Shown in pieces: positions 9,783-19,344 of a stretch of DNA of 64,000 nucleotides. Position 1 is the first letter of the stretch. Every line of letters begins with the position of its first letter. This stretch comes from an uncultured Saccharospirillaceae bacterium. Lineage in GTDB: Bacteria > Pseudomonadota > Gammaproteobacteria > Pseudomonadales > Oceanobacteraceae. The DNA is taken from NCBI GenBank assembly GCA_947499545.1, contig CANMOZ010000004.1, forward strand, positions 124,001 through 188,000. Reading direction: 5' to 3'. Position numbers and translations under genes: made by a program. Below the pieces are notes generated by a model, which ran no database searches, was not told the origin of the DNA, and worked only from the letters and a program-made list of their open reading frames with translations.

Positions 9783-12425
9783 ATGAAAAACTATCGAAAT
9801 AGGGCGTTGAGCCCTAGCCTTTTGAGTGTCTTGGCTATCAGTGTTGCGGCGCAGAGCGCGCTTGCTGATGACTCTGGAACAGCTGAACCAGCAGGGGAAA
9901 TAGAAGAAGTTTATGTCACTGGGTCAAGAATTATTCGCAAGGATCTTGAGGGGTCTGCACCTGTTACCGTATTAGATGCAGAGCGTCTAAAAATCTCAGG
10001 TGCAACCACTGTTGCTGATGTGCTTCGTTCTTTGCCATCCATCGTTGGGAATGCTACCACCACGTCAACGACTAACGGAGGGGGGGCAGGTACAGCAGAT
10101 TTAACGTTGCGGGGATTGCCTTCAAAACAAACGTTGGTGCTCCTAAACGGGAGAAGAATGCCAAATGACGGTGTTCTGGGGGTCACTCCTGATCTTAATA
10201 TGATACCATTTTCTGCCGTTCAACAAGTTGAGGTGTTGAAAGAGGGAGCGTCAGCGGTTTATGGATCAGATGCTATAGCGGGTGTTGTAAACATTAAACT
10301 CAAAAAAGATTTTGAAGGCTTACAAGTCAATACCTATGGTGGGGTCAGTAGTCGTCAGGATTATCCAAAGCAGTCAATTGATGTCACTTATGGGAATAAC
10401 TTTGAACGTGGAAATATGATCATTTCCGCGAGTTACTACGATCAAGGAACAATAAAATCTAGTGATCGTGATATTTCAAAGGATTTAAGGCGGAGAAGCT
10501 CATATATACCACAAGCAACAATTGCAGGAGATGATCTTGGCTCAGGGATAAAAGGGTCATATTTGCCAAATACGACGGGTGATGATTCTTCTGATTTTGT
10601 GAAATTTGACGCTAACCAGGATGGTTTTAATTACCAAGAATATACGGATTCAATGATCGAACAAGAAAAGAGGAGTGTGTTTTCAGCTGCTCGATATGAA
10701 TTTGATAGTGGCATTTCTGGTTTTTTTGAAGGAAGTTATGGACAAACGTTTAACAGTTATAATATGGCTCCGACCCCTATGGGGGCAACCAACAATTCCC
10801 CGTCAGTAACCTATTCAGCAGAAAATGATTACAATCCGTTTAATCGAGATATTGCCAGTATTAGAAGGCGTTTTACTGAGCTAGGGCCCCGCACAATGTT
10901 GTCAGAAAACACAATGTTTCGGGTTGTACTTGGGTTGGAAGGCGAGCTTGATAACGGATGGTATTGGGATGTTGCTTATAACTTTGGAGAGTCAAATACA
11001 ACTCAAAACACTAAAAACATGGTGGATTTAACACGTTTAAGGTTAGCAATGGGAGATAGCGATACTTGTAGGCAGTTAGGATGTACGCCTGTTGACCTAT
11101 TCGGTGCAGGCTCAATTACGCCCGAAATGGCTGACTATATAAGTACTGATGGAACCGAGAAAGGTACGGCAGGCTTGAGATCAGCTACAGCCAATATTAC
11201 AGGTGAGCTATTTGAGTTCGGATCTGGATACTTAGCTTATGCCGCTGGATTAGAATACCGGGAGGAGTATATTAGTTTTCTCCCAGACGGCAACTATCAA
11301 AATGCGAATACGGTCGGAGGAACGAATTTAAATGCGACCAAAGGTGATCGACAGGTTGGAGAAGCTTACGTTGAATTTCTTTTGCCGCTTTTTGATGAGC
11401 GGTTAGAATTGGAATTGGCTGGTCGTTATTCGAATTACAGTGATTTTGGCACCACAGCAAAACCTAAAGCAGGTGTGAAGTTCCGAGCGAATGATACCTT
11501 GCTGCTACGCGCATCTTTTGCTCAAGGTTTTAGAGCCCCTTCATTGCTAGAGCTTCATCGTGGGCGAGCTGAAAGCTTTGACTACTTGGATGATCCTTGT
11601 AAAGCGGATAACGTTGACCCGAATAAATATAATTGTGCAGGTAATCTAGACCCTACCATACAGCAATACCCCACTTTTTATAGTGGAAATACTGATCTGG
11701 ACCCTGAAGAATCTACTAGCATCACCGTTGGTATGGTATGGAGCCCTGATTATTTAACGGATTTCAATTTTACTCTAGATTATTTTAAAGTCTCGACAGA
11801 AAATGCTGTTTCGTCTGATGCAAATTATATCGTTGATCAATACCGGCAAGGGAATGGGTATGACGGCTTGGTTACAACCGTTAATGGTGAAATTCAACAA
11901 GTTGAAGCTCCCTACCAGAACTTGGCCAAGCGAGAAGTTAGAGGTATCGATTTAGGTATTGATACTTTGTTTGATGTCGCAGGTGGGGATTTGACATTAC
12001 GTTTAGAAACGACTCGATTTTTGGAATATCGGAATCAAGGTAATAAGGATGCAGCTTATGAAAATCTTGTGGGTACGTTTAAAGATTCAAGCGCTAATGG
12101 GTTGGGTTCTATTCCCGAATTAAAAGGCCACTTCGATATAGAGTTTCAAAAAGAAAGTTGGCGTTACAGTTGGGTAACTAACTATGTATCTAAACTTGAA
12201 GAGACCTACTATTCAGAAAAGAAAACGCTGGGTGAATGGATCACTTTTGATGCGAAAGTTGGGTATAATTATCAGCCTTGGGGTTTAGATATAGCCTTTG
12301 GAGTTGATAATGTTACCGATCGTGAGCCACCTGAATCCCTAAGTGGTAATGATAATATTGATGCCAAAACGCATAACCTGATTGGAAGGTACTATTACAC
12401 TCGTATAGGCTGGGAGATTTTCTAA
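9783..12425 (+). CDS. TonB-dependent outer membrane receptor
   Basis: An outer membrane beta-barrel that imports a ligand using TonB energy. The likely start is the ATG at 9783 (880 aa), with AAAGGA 6 bp upstream; an in-frame TTG 18 bp earlier lacks such a site. A signal peptide ends near ALADD. The TonB box region EEVYVTGSRI follows, then a plug domain (TVADVLRSLPSI, LRGLPSKQTLVLLNGRR, EVLKEGASAVYGSDAIAGVVNI) and a long barrel (LRASFAQGFRAPSLLELHRG) ending in an aromatic residue (WEIF). This plug type is common in marine bacteria for organic substrates. I see no Fur box upstream, so siderophore uptake is not indicated. Substrate unknown. Confidence 0.93.
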   Translation: MKNYRNRALSPSLLSVLAISVAAQSALADDSGTAEPAGEIEEVYVTGSRIIRKDLEGSAPVTVLDAERLKISGATTVADVLRSLPSIVGNATTTSTTNGGGAGTADLTLRGLPSKQTLVLLNGRRMPNDGVLGVTPDLNMIPFSAVQQVEVLKEGASAVYGSDAIAGVVNIKLKKDFEGLQVNTYGGVSSRQDYPKQSIDVTYGNNFERGNMIISASYYDQGTIKSSDRDISKDLRRRSSYIPQATIAGDDLGSGIKGSYLPNTTGDDSSDFVKFDANQDGFNYQEYTDSMIEQEKRSVFSAARYEFDSGISGFFEGSYGQTFNSYNMAPTPMGATNNSPSVTYSAENDYNPFNRDIASIRRRFTELGPRTMLSENTMFRVVLGLEGELDNGWYWDVAYNFGESNTTQNTKNMVDLTRLRLAMGDSDTCRQLGCTPVDLFGAGSITPEMADYISTDGTEKGTAGLRSATANITGELFEFGSGYLAYAAGLEYREEYISFLPDGNYQNANTVGGTNLNATKGDRQVGEAYVEFLLPLFDERLELELAGRYSNYSDFGTTAKPKAGVKFRANDTLLLRASFAQGFRAPSLLELHRGRAESFDYLDDPCKADNVDPNKYNCAGNLDPTIQQYPTFYSGNTDLDPEESTSITVGMVWSPDYLTDFNFTLDYFKVSTENAVSSDANYIVDQYRQGNGYDGLVTTVNGEIQQVEAPYQNLAKREVRGIDLGIDTLFDVAGGDLTLRLETTRFLEYRNQGNKDAAYENLVGTFKDSSANGLGSIPELKGHFDIEFQKESWRYSWVTNYVSKLEETYYSEKKTLGEWITFDAKVGYNYQPWGLDIAFGVDNVTDREPPESLSGNDNIDAKTHNLIGRYYYTRIGWEIF

Positions 12426-12661
12426 CCTGCTTGGTGAGGCGCGTTTGCAGGGTTATGGTACCCCTTAGCCATGGCGAATGTGCCTCAATAAATGAGAAGA
12501 TATTTACCTTGTCAGGAAAACAACGAAATATTATGATTCAAATTGATTGCTGCATTGTCTCATTTAACGCTTTTTCATGAGATTGGTGGTGAGATCTTTG
12601 AGGAGCTAATGTGGCTGGAAAGAATCAAGTGTTGAAACTGGCTATAAGGTTGTGAGAATAA

Positions 12662-12925
12662 ATGGCTAATATTGATAGGTTAAAATCCCAACTCAAAGAG
12701 CTGCATGAATCATTAAATAAAGTACAGAGTTTGGATGATGAGACCGAAGGATTAATAAGAAAAATACTGGATGATATCGAGGATTTAGAAAATCGGTCAA
12801 TGAGTATTGATGAAAATAATACTAATGATTGGGAAGCGATATTGTTGTCTATAGAAAATCAGTATCCGAATTTTTCACATGCAGTAAGAGCAATAGTCGA
12901 TACTCTTGGAAAAATGGGTATCTAA
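12662..12925 (+). CDS. DUF4404 family small protein
   Basis: An 87-residue acidic, helical protein. The N-terminal half (DRLKSQLKELHESL, SLDDETEGLIRKILDDIEDL) matches the DUF4404 pattern as I remember it, and the C-terminal half (FSHAVRAIVDTLGKMGI) is the usual amphipathic end. No signal peptide or metal-binding residues. Function unknown in all organisms I know of. It stands alone, 236 bp after the receptor gene; a weak purine-rich stretch precedes the ATG. Confidence 0.75.
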   Translation: MANIDRLKSQLKELHESLNKVQSLDDETEGLIRKILDDIEDLENRSMSIDENNTNDWEAILLSIENQYPNFSHAVRAIVDTLGKMGI

Positions 12926-13086
12926 TTTAGAAAACTAATTTTTTGGCTGATTCCGAGGTGATCTAACGGAAAAGTCTTCTTCTGTCGAAGTGCAACTTGC
13001 TCGACTTCATTTTGACCACCTTAACCCTCCATTTATAAGCCCCAACCGCTAGACTGGAAGGATAACTTCCTGAAAGGTTGACGGCT

Positions 13087-13953
13087 ATGAATCATCAGAT
13101 TCCAGCAGATCGCTCAGTTATTTTGGGTCTTCCTCTATTTGTGAGAAGTAGGCTAGCTATAAATGACCATTCAGTGGGCACTCAGGTTCGTGATATCAGG
13201 AAGTTAATAAAAGAGATTAGAACCTTCTTGTGGCTATATGAGCCATGTTGGCTCGAAGCGAAGAAGTGGTCAAAACAGCTTAAGATCGTCAAAAATACAT
13301 TTTCCGTGACTAGAGATAGGATGGCTCTTTTAGAGGTCATCGAGTATCTTGTTCGTCATTTTGAGATTGATGAATCAACGCTTTCAATGCAAGCTATTGA
13401 ATCTGTCATAAAGCGTCAATCAATGGTTGATTGCTCGTTGCAATCCAAAATAATAAAAGCACAGTCTGAATTGGCTGCATTTGTAGAAAATATGCACGAG
13501 AAGGATTTTGTCGTCTTTGACGACAAGCCAAGTCTTGTAATATCTAAGTGTCATGCATACTTTTCCTATATATCAAACTCTAAGATTCCTCTTGAATCAG
13601 TTAGCAGTGTGCAATATCACAATTTCCGAAAAGAAGTTAAAAGAGGAATGTATCTATTGAAAATGCTTAAAAGAGCAAATGAGGTGAATCCAATGCTGGA
13701 TTCTATCGAGCTAGATCAATTAACGGATGGCTTAAGACGAGTAAAGGCTTTATCAAAAACATTGGGGTTGTGTCATGATTTGTCGAATCTTATTTTGTTG
13801 CTTTCTACACATGAGCAAAAACCTCCCATGTACACTGTTTTGTTAGAAAAAGCACAAAAAGCACTGATTCATAAAAAGATTGAAGTTGCGAGTTTGCACC
13901 GAGATCTTATTGCTTGGCAGGATATCTTTTATAATGAATCGGAGGCAGCTTGA
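13087..13953 (+). CDS. CHAD-domain-like protein
   Basis: A 288-residue all-helical protein. CHAD domains are helical bundles with conserved basic residues that bind polyphosphate. The pattern is visible twice: VRDIRKLIKEIRTFL with LEVIEYL in the first half, and YHNFRKEVKRGMYLLKML with RRVKALSKTLGLCHDLSNL in the second. The His-x-x-Arg-Lys and LG-x-x-x-D signatures are the best evidence. The ATG at 13087 is chosen; the frame also opens at a TTG at 13078, which abuts the AAAGG sequence. The first CHAD half is degenerate, so phosphate binding is inferred only. Confidence 0.65.
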   Translation: MNHQIPADRSVILGLPLFVRSRLAINDHSVGTQVRDIRKLIKEIRTFLWLYEPCWLEAKKWSKQLKIVKNTFSVTRDRMALLEVIEYLVRHFEIDESTLSMQAIESVIKRQSMVDCSLQSKIIKAQSELAAFVENMHEKDFVVFDDKPSLVISKCHAYFSYISNSKIPLESVSSVQYHNFRKEVKRGMYLLKMLKRANEVNPMLDSIELDQLTDGLRRVKALSKTLGLCHDLSNLILLLSTHEQKPPMYTVLLEKAQKALIHKKIEVASLHRDLIAWQDIFYNESEAA

Positions 13954-14080
13954 GTGACCAGGACGTAGCCATTAATTGACAGGCAAGTGGTTATGCAAGT
14001 GGTTTGTCCGAATGCAAATTGGTTTGAATGTGCCAATTAAATGAGGTAGGGTTTTGTTTCTTCATTTTGGGGGATAGTAC

Positions 14081-14560
14081 TTGAGCGAACTTTCACAACA
14101 AAAACGGGTAGCAGATCGTTTTGTAGCATCGCTTGCTCACTGTCGTAAATTAGGTATTAGTGTCAATGAGGTGAATCAAACTAGCTTACAGTTAAAGCTG
14201 GATTTTAACTTATCTCTAATTGGCAACCCTGAAACGCAAGTGATACACGGAGGGGTTATCACAACGCTGTTAGACACAGCTTGCGGGACCTCTGTCATTC
14301 TTAGTTTACCCGAACTTGAGTTATGCCCCACGTTAGATTTAAGGGTGGATTACGTTAAGGCAGCTTTGCCTGGGAAGCCAATATTTGCAAATGCAGAAAG
14401 TTATCGCCTTTCTAGGCATGTTGTCTTCACTAGGGCTATCGCTCATCAGGGAGCTGATGATGATCCCATCGCACATTGTGTTGCAACTTTTATGAGATTG
14501 GGGGAGGGCATGACTCCAACTACTTATAAAGAATACTTGCTAGATCGTTCTCAAGCTTGA
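14081..14560 (+). CDS. PaaI-type hotdog thioesterase (1 of 2)
   Basis: Predicted acyl-CoA thioesterase with a single hotdog fold. In 159 residues, VIHGGVITTLLDTACGTSV is the classic HGG active-site segment of the PaaI family and LRVDYVKAALPGKPI is the following strand. The only possible start is a TTG at 14081: an in-frame stop lies 2 codons upstream and no ATG occurs before the core motif. GGGGGA sits 6 bp in front of the TTG. Its end lies about 20 bp before the start of a second hotdog gene, so the two form an operon. Confidence 0.85.
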   Translation: MSELSQQKRVADRFVASLAHCRKLGISVNEVNQTSLQLKLDFNLSLIGNPETQVIHGGVITTLLDTACGTSVILSLPELELCPTLDLRVDYVKAALPGKPIFANAESYRLSRHVVFTRAIAHQGADDDPIAHCVATFMRLGEGMTPTTYKEYLLDRSQA

Positions 14561-14580
14561 TCGAAATCTTCATAGGAAAC

Positions 14581-15042
14581 ATGATAGTGAAACGAGCCGA
14601 TGCATCTGAAGAATTTAGACAAGTTTTAGAAAAAGTGCATGCGACAGGTGTGTATCAAGAGCTATTGGAATCTATCCCTTATGCTTCAATGCTGGGTGTA
14701 CAACTCACAACCTTTGGTCGGGATGTTATATTTGACTTGCCTGCAAATGAAGATAATTTGGGCAATCCCTTGCTGCCTGCACTGCATGGTGGAGCAGTAG
14801 GAGGATTTATGGAGGTAGCTGCATCCGTTCATCTCGTTATCACCCAAATGCTGCCGGCAATGCCCAAAATCGTTGATTTTTCGATCGACTTTTTGAGGGC
14901 TGGCCGCCATCAGAATTTGTATGCTGAATGCGAATTGATCAGGCAAGGTAGTCGCGTTGCAAATGTGTACGTTAGGGCTTGGCAGACACGTCGAGAAGAT
15001 GCTATAGCAACAGCAAGAGCCCACTTCTTAATGGTAGATTAG
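14581..15042 (+). CDS. PaaI-type hotdog thioesterase (2 of 2)
   Basis: A second single-hotdog protein. The core is ALHGGAVGGFMEVAASVHLV, with a divergent active-site helix compared with the first copy, followed by KIVDFSIDFLRAGRHQNLYAECELIRQGSRVANV, typical of the family. The ATG at 14581 (153 aa) is preceded by AGGA at a short distance; a TTG at 14557 overlapping the previous stop is the alternative. The pair could form a heteromer, or each could act on different acyl-CoAs; sequence does not decide. Confidence 0.85.
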   Translation: MIVKRADASEEFRQVLEKVHATGVYQELLESIPYASMLGVQLTTFGRDVIFDLPANEDNLGNPLLPALHGGAVGGFMEVAASVHLVITQMLPAMPKIVDFSIDFLRAGRHQNLYAECELIRQGSRVANVYVRAWQTRREDAIATARAHFLMVD

Positions 15043-15063
15043 CTTTTCACTTTTCCTTTCTTT

Positions 15064-15107
15064 GGTGGCGCATAATATACCCATCTTTGGGTTCTTATGC
15101 CGCCATC
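15064..15107. terminator. Compound hairpin after the thioesterase pair
   Basis: A 44-nt structure: an outer 12-bp stem (GGTGGCGCATAA pairing with TTATGC-C-GCCATC, one bulged C and one G-U) encloses a perfect inner hairpin ACCCA-TCTT-TGGGT. It lies 21 bp after the stop of the second thioesterase. Only a weak T-containing tail follows, so it may be a terminator, a transcript-protecting structure or a small RNA element. Confidence 0.5.
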
Positions 15108-15183
15108 TTATCCCCTGTCAGCTGATATGGTCGGCGTTGTCTATCTAGCTGATCTGTATATGGAAATTTTAAGTTTGACTAGG

Positions 15184-15210
15184 GTTGAAAACTCTATGTG
15201 AACCCCCATT
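15184..15210 (+). promoter_or_regulatory. Sigma-32 heat-shock promoter of htpG
   Basis: GTTGAAA at 15184-15190, a 13-bp spacer, then CCCCATTT from 15204. This is almost the heat-shock consensus CTTGAAA-N13/14-CCCCATnT, with one mismatch in the -35 element. The position, about 120 bp before the htpG start, and the known heat-shock control of htpG support the call. Confidence 0.85.
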
Positions 15211-15326
15211 TAGATGTGAATTGGAAATGAACGCCTTAAAAGGCTGTTGCCTTTGGCTATTTGTTGTCCCCTTGCTGAAGTAGCAGTGGGGTGCGATCAA
15301 TTTCGTAATCTTGGGAGGGTATGGAG

Positions 15327-17237
15327 ATGACAGAGACAATGCAAAAAGAGACCTTGGGCTTTCAAACAGAAGTTAAGCAATTACTGCATTTGATGATTCA
15401 TTCGCTTTACAGTAATAAAGAGATTTTTCTACGTGAGCTTATCTCTAATGCATCGGATGCCTGTGATAAGTTGAGATTTGAATCACTTGATAAACCTGAA
15501 TTGATGCCTTCTCAGGGCGAGCTAAGCATCACTATAGATGCTGATAAAGACAGCAATACCATTAGGATTTCTGACAATGGTATCGGTATGTCACGAGAAG
15601 AAGTAATTGAAAACCTGGGGACCATAGCCAAATCAGGTACCTCTCAATTTCTCGAACAATTAAGCGGTGACCAAAAGAAAGACGCGCATCTCATTGGGCA
15701 GTTTGGGGTTGGCTTCTATTCCGCGTTTATTGTCTCAAAAGAAGTAGAAGTCTTAACACGTCGAGCGGGTGCAAGTGAAGCCGAGGGCGTACGTTGGGTC
15801 TCTAAGGGGGAAGGCGACTTTACGATAGAGGCAATTGAAAAGAAAGAGCCTGGTACAACCATCATTTTGCATTTGAAAGCTGACGAAACAGAGTTTGTTG
15901 AATCGTATCGATTGCAACATCTGATCAAAAAGTACTCGGATCACATTTCGATCCCGGTCATGATGCCGAAAGCGGCTGAACCCGTCGACGATGAGGATTC
16001 TAAAGAAGCGACTGACTCCGATGATGTCACTTATGAGCGTATTAACTCTGCAAAGGCACTTTGGATTCGTTCGAAATCAGATGTTTCAGATGATGAATAT
16101 AAAGAGTTCTACAAACATGTAGCCCATGACTTTGAAGAGCCTCTAATGTGGTCTCATAACAAAGTTGAAGGGAAGTTGGATTATACAAGTCTAATTTATA
16201 TTCCCAAAAGAGCTCCATTTGACTTGTGGGATCGTGATGCGAAACGTGGTCTCAAGCTCTATGTGCAGCGTGTATTTATCATGGACGACGCTGAGCAGTT
16301 TTTACCTAGGTACTTGCGTTTTGCTAGAGGAGTGGTGGATTCGAATGATCTTTCATTGAATGTTTCCAGGGAACTTCTTCAGTCTGATAAGAATGTAGAT
16401 TCTATGAAGTCTGCATTAACAAAACGTGTTCTGGATATGCTTGAAAAACAGTCAAAAAAAGCAGAATCGGATTACAATCAGTTCTGGGAAGCCTTTGGGC
16501 AGGTTCTAAAAGAGGGTATTGGAGAGGATTTCGCTAATAAAGATAAAATTGCTAAGCTCCTTAGATTCTCATCAACGCACGAGAATACTGCAAACCAAGA
16601 GGTGTCATTGGGGCAGTATCTTGAGCGTATGAAAGAAGGTCAGCAGAATATATATTTCATTACTGGAGAAAGTTACGAAGCGGCTGTTTCAAGCCCGCAT
16701 CTTGAGGTATTCAAAGAGAAGCAGATTGAAGTTTTGGTTATGACTGACCGAATTGATGAATGGATGCTGTCTCATTTGAGTGAATTTGACGGGAAAAAGC
16801 TTCAAGACGTCACTAAAGGTGAGTTGGAAGAATCTGAATTCACAGAAGAAGAAAAGCAAGCAAAAGAAACCCTTGAAAAAGAACACGCCAGCTTGGTTGA
16901 ACGCATTCAAAACGTGTTGGGAGCTCATGTTAATGAGGTGTGTGTTACCTCTAGGCTAAAAGAATCTCCTGCGTGTTTGGTTCTTGGTGAGCATGATATG
17001 GGAAATCAGCTGAAGCAAATATTAAAAGCGGCGGGTCAAAACATTCCTGAATCAAAGCCAACTTTAGAAATTAACCCGCTGCACCCACTTCTAAAGCGAA
17101 TGGATGCAGAGCAGGACGAAGAAAAATTTCAGACGCTCTGTGACATTGTTCACGGACAGGCCGTGTTGGCTGAAGGTGGGCAATTAAAAAACCCTGCAAG
17201 CTTCGTTAAAAACTTGAACTCTTTGCTAATTTCTTAG
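15327..17237 (+). CDS. htpG: Chaperone HtpG (Hsp90)
   Basis: ATP-dependent cytoplasmic chaperone of the Hsp90 family. All signature segments are present in 636 residues: [19 protein letters not shown] and [11 protein letters not shown] (ATP-binding GHKL fold), [14 protein letters not shown] (lid and glycine-rich loop), then the middle domain with [14 protein letters not shown] and [11 protein letters not shown], and the C-terminal dimerisation domain. Of two in-frame ATGs (15321, 15327) the second is chosen because GGGAGGG at 15313-15319 is 7 bp from it but only 1 bp from the first. A sigma-32-type promoter lies upstream, and the gene stands alone. Confidence 0.97.
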   Translation: MTETMQKETLGFQTEVKQLLHLMIHSLYSNKEIFLRELISNASDACDKLRFESLDKPELMPSQGELSITIDADKDSNTIRISDNGIGMSREEVIENLGTIAKSGTSQFLEQLSGDQKKDAHLIGQFGVGFYSAFIVSKEVEVLTRRAGASEAEGVRWVSKGEGDFTIEAIEKKEPGTTIILHLKADETEFVESYRLQHLIKKYSDHISIPVMMPKAAEPVDDEDSKEATDSDDVTYERINSAKALWIRSKSDVSDDEYKEFYKHVAHDFEEPLMWSHNKVEGKLDYTSLIYIPKRAPFDLWDRDAKRGLKLYVQRVFIMDDAEQFLPRYLRFARGVVDSNDLSLNVSRELLQSDKNVDSMKSALTKRVLDMLEKQSKKAESDYNQFWEAFGQVLKEGIGEDFANKDKIAKLLRFSSTHENTANQEVSLGQYLERMKEGQQNIYFITGESYEAAVSSPHLEVFKEKQIEVLVMTDRIDEWMLSHLSEFDGKKLQDVTKGELEESEFTEEEKQAKETLEKEHASLVERIQNVLGAHVNEVCVTSRLKESPACLVLGEHDMGNQLKQILKAAGQNIPESKPTLEINPLHPLLKRMDAEQDEEKFQTLCDIVHGQAVLAEGGQLKNPASFVKNLNSLLIS

Positions 17238-17249
17238 TCAGGTGGTGTG

Positions 17250-17286
17250 TAAGCGCTTGAAGTGTTAATTTAGCTTCGGGCGCTTA
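17250..17286 (+). terminator. Hairpin after htpG
   Basis: A 13-bp stem (TAAGCGCTTGAAG with CTTCGGGCGCTTA, two G-U pairs) around an 11-nt loop, 13 bp after the htpG stop. The tail is AAAATGACGTTTTT rather than an immediate U-run, so termination would be imperfect and some read-through into the yfaZ-like gene is possible. Confidence 0.55.
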
Positions 17287-17310
17287 AAATGACGTTTTTA
17301 AGGATTTTAT

Positions 17311-17895
17311 ATGAAACCGACTAACTTAATAGCAGGCTTGCTCTCGGGTACGATAGCTTTTGCGTTGCCTGTGTTGGCATACGCAGGTGGCTCAGTAGAT
17401 ATTGGCATCAATGATACCTCTGCTTCTTTTGATGCGGATGCTACAAGATTAGGTTCGCCTTTACATGTATCAGCAGGCGGTATGTATAACGAGTATGCTG
17501 GAGATTTTATCAATGCTGGGCTGCATGTGGTAGATCAGCGCCATCAAAGTAGCAGTCTGTTTTTGGGGGTGGGTGGTAAAGCGTATGGTTACTTTAGTGA
17601 TGATATAAATAGTGGTGCTGTTGGTTTAGGTGGTTTTGCTCGTTATAGCCCGCCTGAAATGAAAGGCGCTGGTTTGTATGCGCATGCTTATTATGCCCCC
17701 AGTGTTTTGTCAGCAGGTGATACAGAAAGTTTGCTGGATACAGCGTTAAGAGTCGAATACAGCATTATTCCTAGCGCAAAAGCGTTCGCTGGTTATCGGT
17801 ATGTAAAAGTTGATTTAAAAGAAAAAGATAAGTATGAGGATCATGAACTAGAGCTCTCAAGTGCATTCCAGGTAGGGATACGTTTATCCTTTTAA
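17311..17895 (+). CDS. YfaZ-family outer membrane protein
   Basis: A 194-residue secreted beta-barrel protein. The signal peptide runs to about residue 25 (ALPVLAYAGG). The body alternates Gly-rich beta strands (LFLGVGGKAYGY, GLGGFARYSPPEMKGAGLYAHAYYAPSVL, AFAGYRYVKVDL) and ends in a terminal Phe (VGIRLSF), the usual assembly signal for outer membrane proteins. The YPSPPEMKG-like central segment with YYAPSVLS is typical of YfaZ. Physiological role unknown. Confidence 0.8.
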   Translation: MKPTNLIAGLLSGTIAFALPVLAYAGGSVDIGINDTSASFDADATRLGSPLHVSAGGMYNEYAGDFINAGLHVVDQRHQSSSLFLGVGGKAYGYFSDDINSGAVGLGGFARYSPPEMKGAGLYAHAYYAPSVLSAGDTESLLDTALRVEYSIIPSAKAFAGYRYVKVDLKEKDKYEDHELELSSAFQVGIRLSF

Positions 17896-17929
17896 TACCC
17901 CTCTAAAACCCTGATTGATGGTTAGCTCG

Positions 17930-17960
17930 TTTCGCACTTTGGTTTGACCAGAGTGCGAAA
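17930..17960 (+). terminator. Strong hairpin after the yfaZ-like gene
   Basis: A 13-bp stem (TTTCGCACTTTGG with CCAGAGTGCGAAA, one G-U pair) and a 5-nt TTTGA loop, 34 bp after the stop codon. The flanks are A-rich rather than T-rich on the plus strand. Position suggests a terminator. Confidence 0.55.
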
Positions 17961-18141
17961 GCGAAAAATTAAAATTGCATTATTATTTGAAAAATAATTG
18001 TCCCGACTATCAATGAGTTATGGGTATGATGGAATATTGGCCTGCAAACTCCTCCCTTAAAGCCTGAAAAACCGCTTTTTTGGCCATAGATGCCTTGTTA
18101 TACTGCGCGACCATTCGGAACTTAGATAGAGCTGTAAACGC

Positions 18142-18396
18142 ATGGCTGCAATGTTTGAAATTGTTGAATTAGAAAATGGCGTGGTTGCACTAAGAAAAGT
18201 GGACGGAGAGGGGGAGCCCCTTGTGCGTATACAGTTTTCCGTTGATGCTATCAAGTCATTTCCTGAAGAGCATTTAGAGATTGCAAAAGCTATGATAGAG
18301 GCTGGCGTTATCAAAGTGGGTGAGCTGTCTGGTATGGAAGTTGAGTCAACTCGTGATACAAACACTGATATTCCAAAAAACAGAACATTGCACTAA
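18142..18396 (+). CDS. Small conserved-looking protein, 84 aa
   Basis: I cannot name the family. The sequence is acidic and compact: FEIVELENGVVALRKVDGEG, then VRIQFSVDAIKSFPEEHLEIAKAMIEAG, giving a beta-rich N-terminal half and a helical C-terminal half. No signal peptide or Cys motif. Two in-frame ATGs (18142 and 18151) could start it, neither with a clear ribosome-binding site. Codon use and lack of repeats look like a real gene. It converges on lexA. Confidence 0.6.
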   Translation: MAAMFEIVELENGVVALRKVDGEGEPLVRIQFSVDAIKSFPEEHLEIAKAMIEAGVIKVGELSGMEVESTRDTNTDIPKNRTLH

Positions 18397-18399
18397 AGA

Positions 18400-18636
18400 T
18401 TGTTGCTGAGGTTCCTGGTTTTAATCGCTTTAGTAGTCCTTTTTTATCAGTTGTTTAGAGCAATTCATAGCTTTACTCTTCAATCAGTTAGGGGGATTTT
18501 CTATAGCCAGCTGATTGAAGAGGGTTTGAAGCAGTGGTTGTTTGTTATGAGATTGGCCGCATACCGCCTCAGTAACTTGAGCCTAGTGATGATGACTTGT
18601 ACGAATGACACCAACAAACACGCCTTCTATGGCTAA
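18400..18636 (+). CDS. Doubtful small membrane peptide, 78 aa
   Basis: An open frame beginning with TTG 3 bp after the preceding stop. Residues 3-20 ([19 protein letters not shown]) form one good transmembrane helix. However, there is no ribosome-binding site, and the last third overlaps the 3' end of lexA on the other strand. It may be a coupled small membrane protein or merely non-coding sequence before lexA. Confidence 0.25.
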   Translation: MLLRFLVLIALVVLFYQLFRAIHSFTLQSVRGIFYSQLIEEGLKQWLFVMRLAAYRLSNLSLVMMTCTNDTNKHAFYG

Positions 18637-19188
18637 ATGATCTTCACTAAGATCAACCAATATTGGTTTGTAGCTCTCATTTTCCGGCAACAAATGTACG
18701 CACTGACCTGCAGATTTGTATCTTTTAACCGTTACCTCATCATTCACTCTCGCAACAACAATCTGGTTGTTGTGAGCTTGTTCGGATCGTTTTACGGCAA
18801 TATAATCCCCATCTAAAATACCCGCATCTTTCATGCTATCCCCTTGAACCTCAAGTAGAAAATCGGCTGGAGGGTGGAATATTGTTGGGCTGATGTTGAT
18901 GTGTTGCTCGATATTCTCCTGAGCCAAAATCGGTACCCCGGCGGCTACCTTTCCCACAACGGGGAGACCAAGGTTTTCATTGTGCAATACTCTAATGCCC
19001 CTGGATGCTCCCGGAATCATTTCAATAGCCCCTTTTCTAGCCAATGCTTTCAGGTGCTCTTCTGCGGCATTCGGTGATCTAAACCCCAGGTGATCAGCAA
19101 TTTCAGCTCTTGTCGGAGGCATGCCACGCTCTTCAATGGTGTTAGATATTAAATCCAGAACTTGTTGTTGTCTTGAAGTCAATTTCAT
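18583..19188 (-). CDS. lexA: LexA SOS repressor
   Basis: Represses SOS genes and cleaves itself when RecA filaments form. The 201 residues show the winged-helix N-terminus ([48 protein letters not shown]) and the S24-type protease domain. The self-cleavage bond is Ala83-Gly84 (VAAGVP), with Ser118 (GDSM) and Lys155 (EVTVKR) as the catalytic dyad, equivalent to E. coli Ala84-Gly85, Ser119 and Lys156. It is divergent from psrA, as in Pseudomonas. A near-SOS box lies 30 bp upstream, fitting self-repression. Confidence 0.97.
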   Translation of the reverse strand: MKLTSRQQQVLDLISNTIEERGMPPTRAEIADHLGFRSPNAAEEHLKALARKGAIEMIPGASRGIRVLHNENLGLPVVGKVAAGVPILAQENIEQHINISPTIFHPPADFLLEVQGDSMKDAGILDGDYIAVKRSEQAHNNQIVVARVNDEVTVKRYKSAGQCVHLLPENESYKPILVDLSEDHLAIEGVFVGVIRTSHHH

Positions 19189-19218
19189 TACGCTGATTAC
19201 TCTGAGGATGCATCCAAG

Positions 19219-19234
19219 TTGGAATTATATACAG
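19219..19234 (-). promoter_or_regulatory. Candidate LexA (SOS) box upstream of lexA
   Basis: Read on the minus strand: CTG-TATATAATTC-CAA. The consensus is CTG-N10-CAG with an AT-alternating centre; one half is perfect (CTGTATATA) and the other has one mismatch in the last triplet. It lies 31 bp before the lexA ATG, where an autoregulatory site is expected. No second copy was found nearby. Confidence 0.6.
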
Positions 19235-19344
19235 TTGTAGGCATCTGTAAAGAGAAACGAGCAAGTATTTACCACTGGCTTCTCTGCAGAGTATCTGTTG
19301 TCTTTGAAATTAATGCTCATTTATTGGGGTAGAGGCTTTACTCC

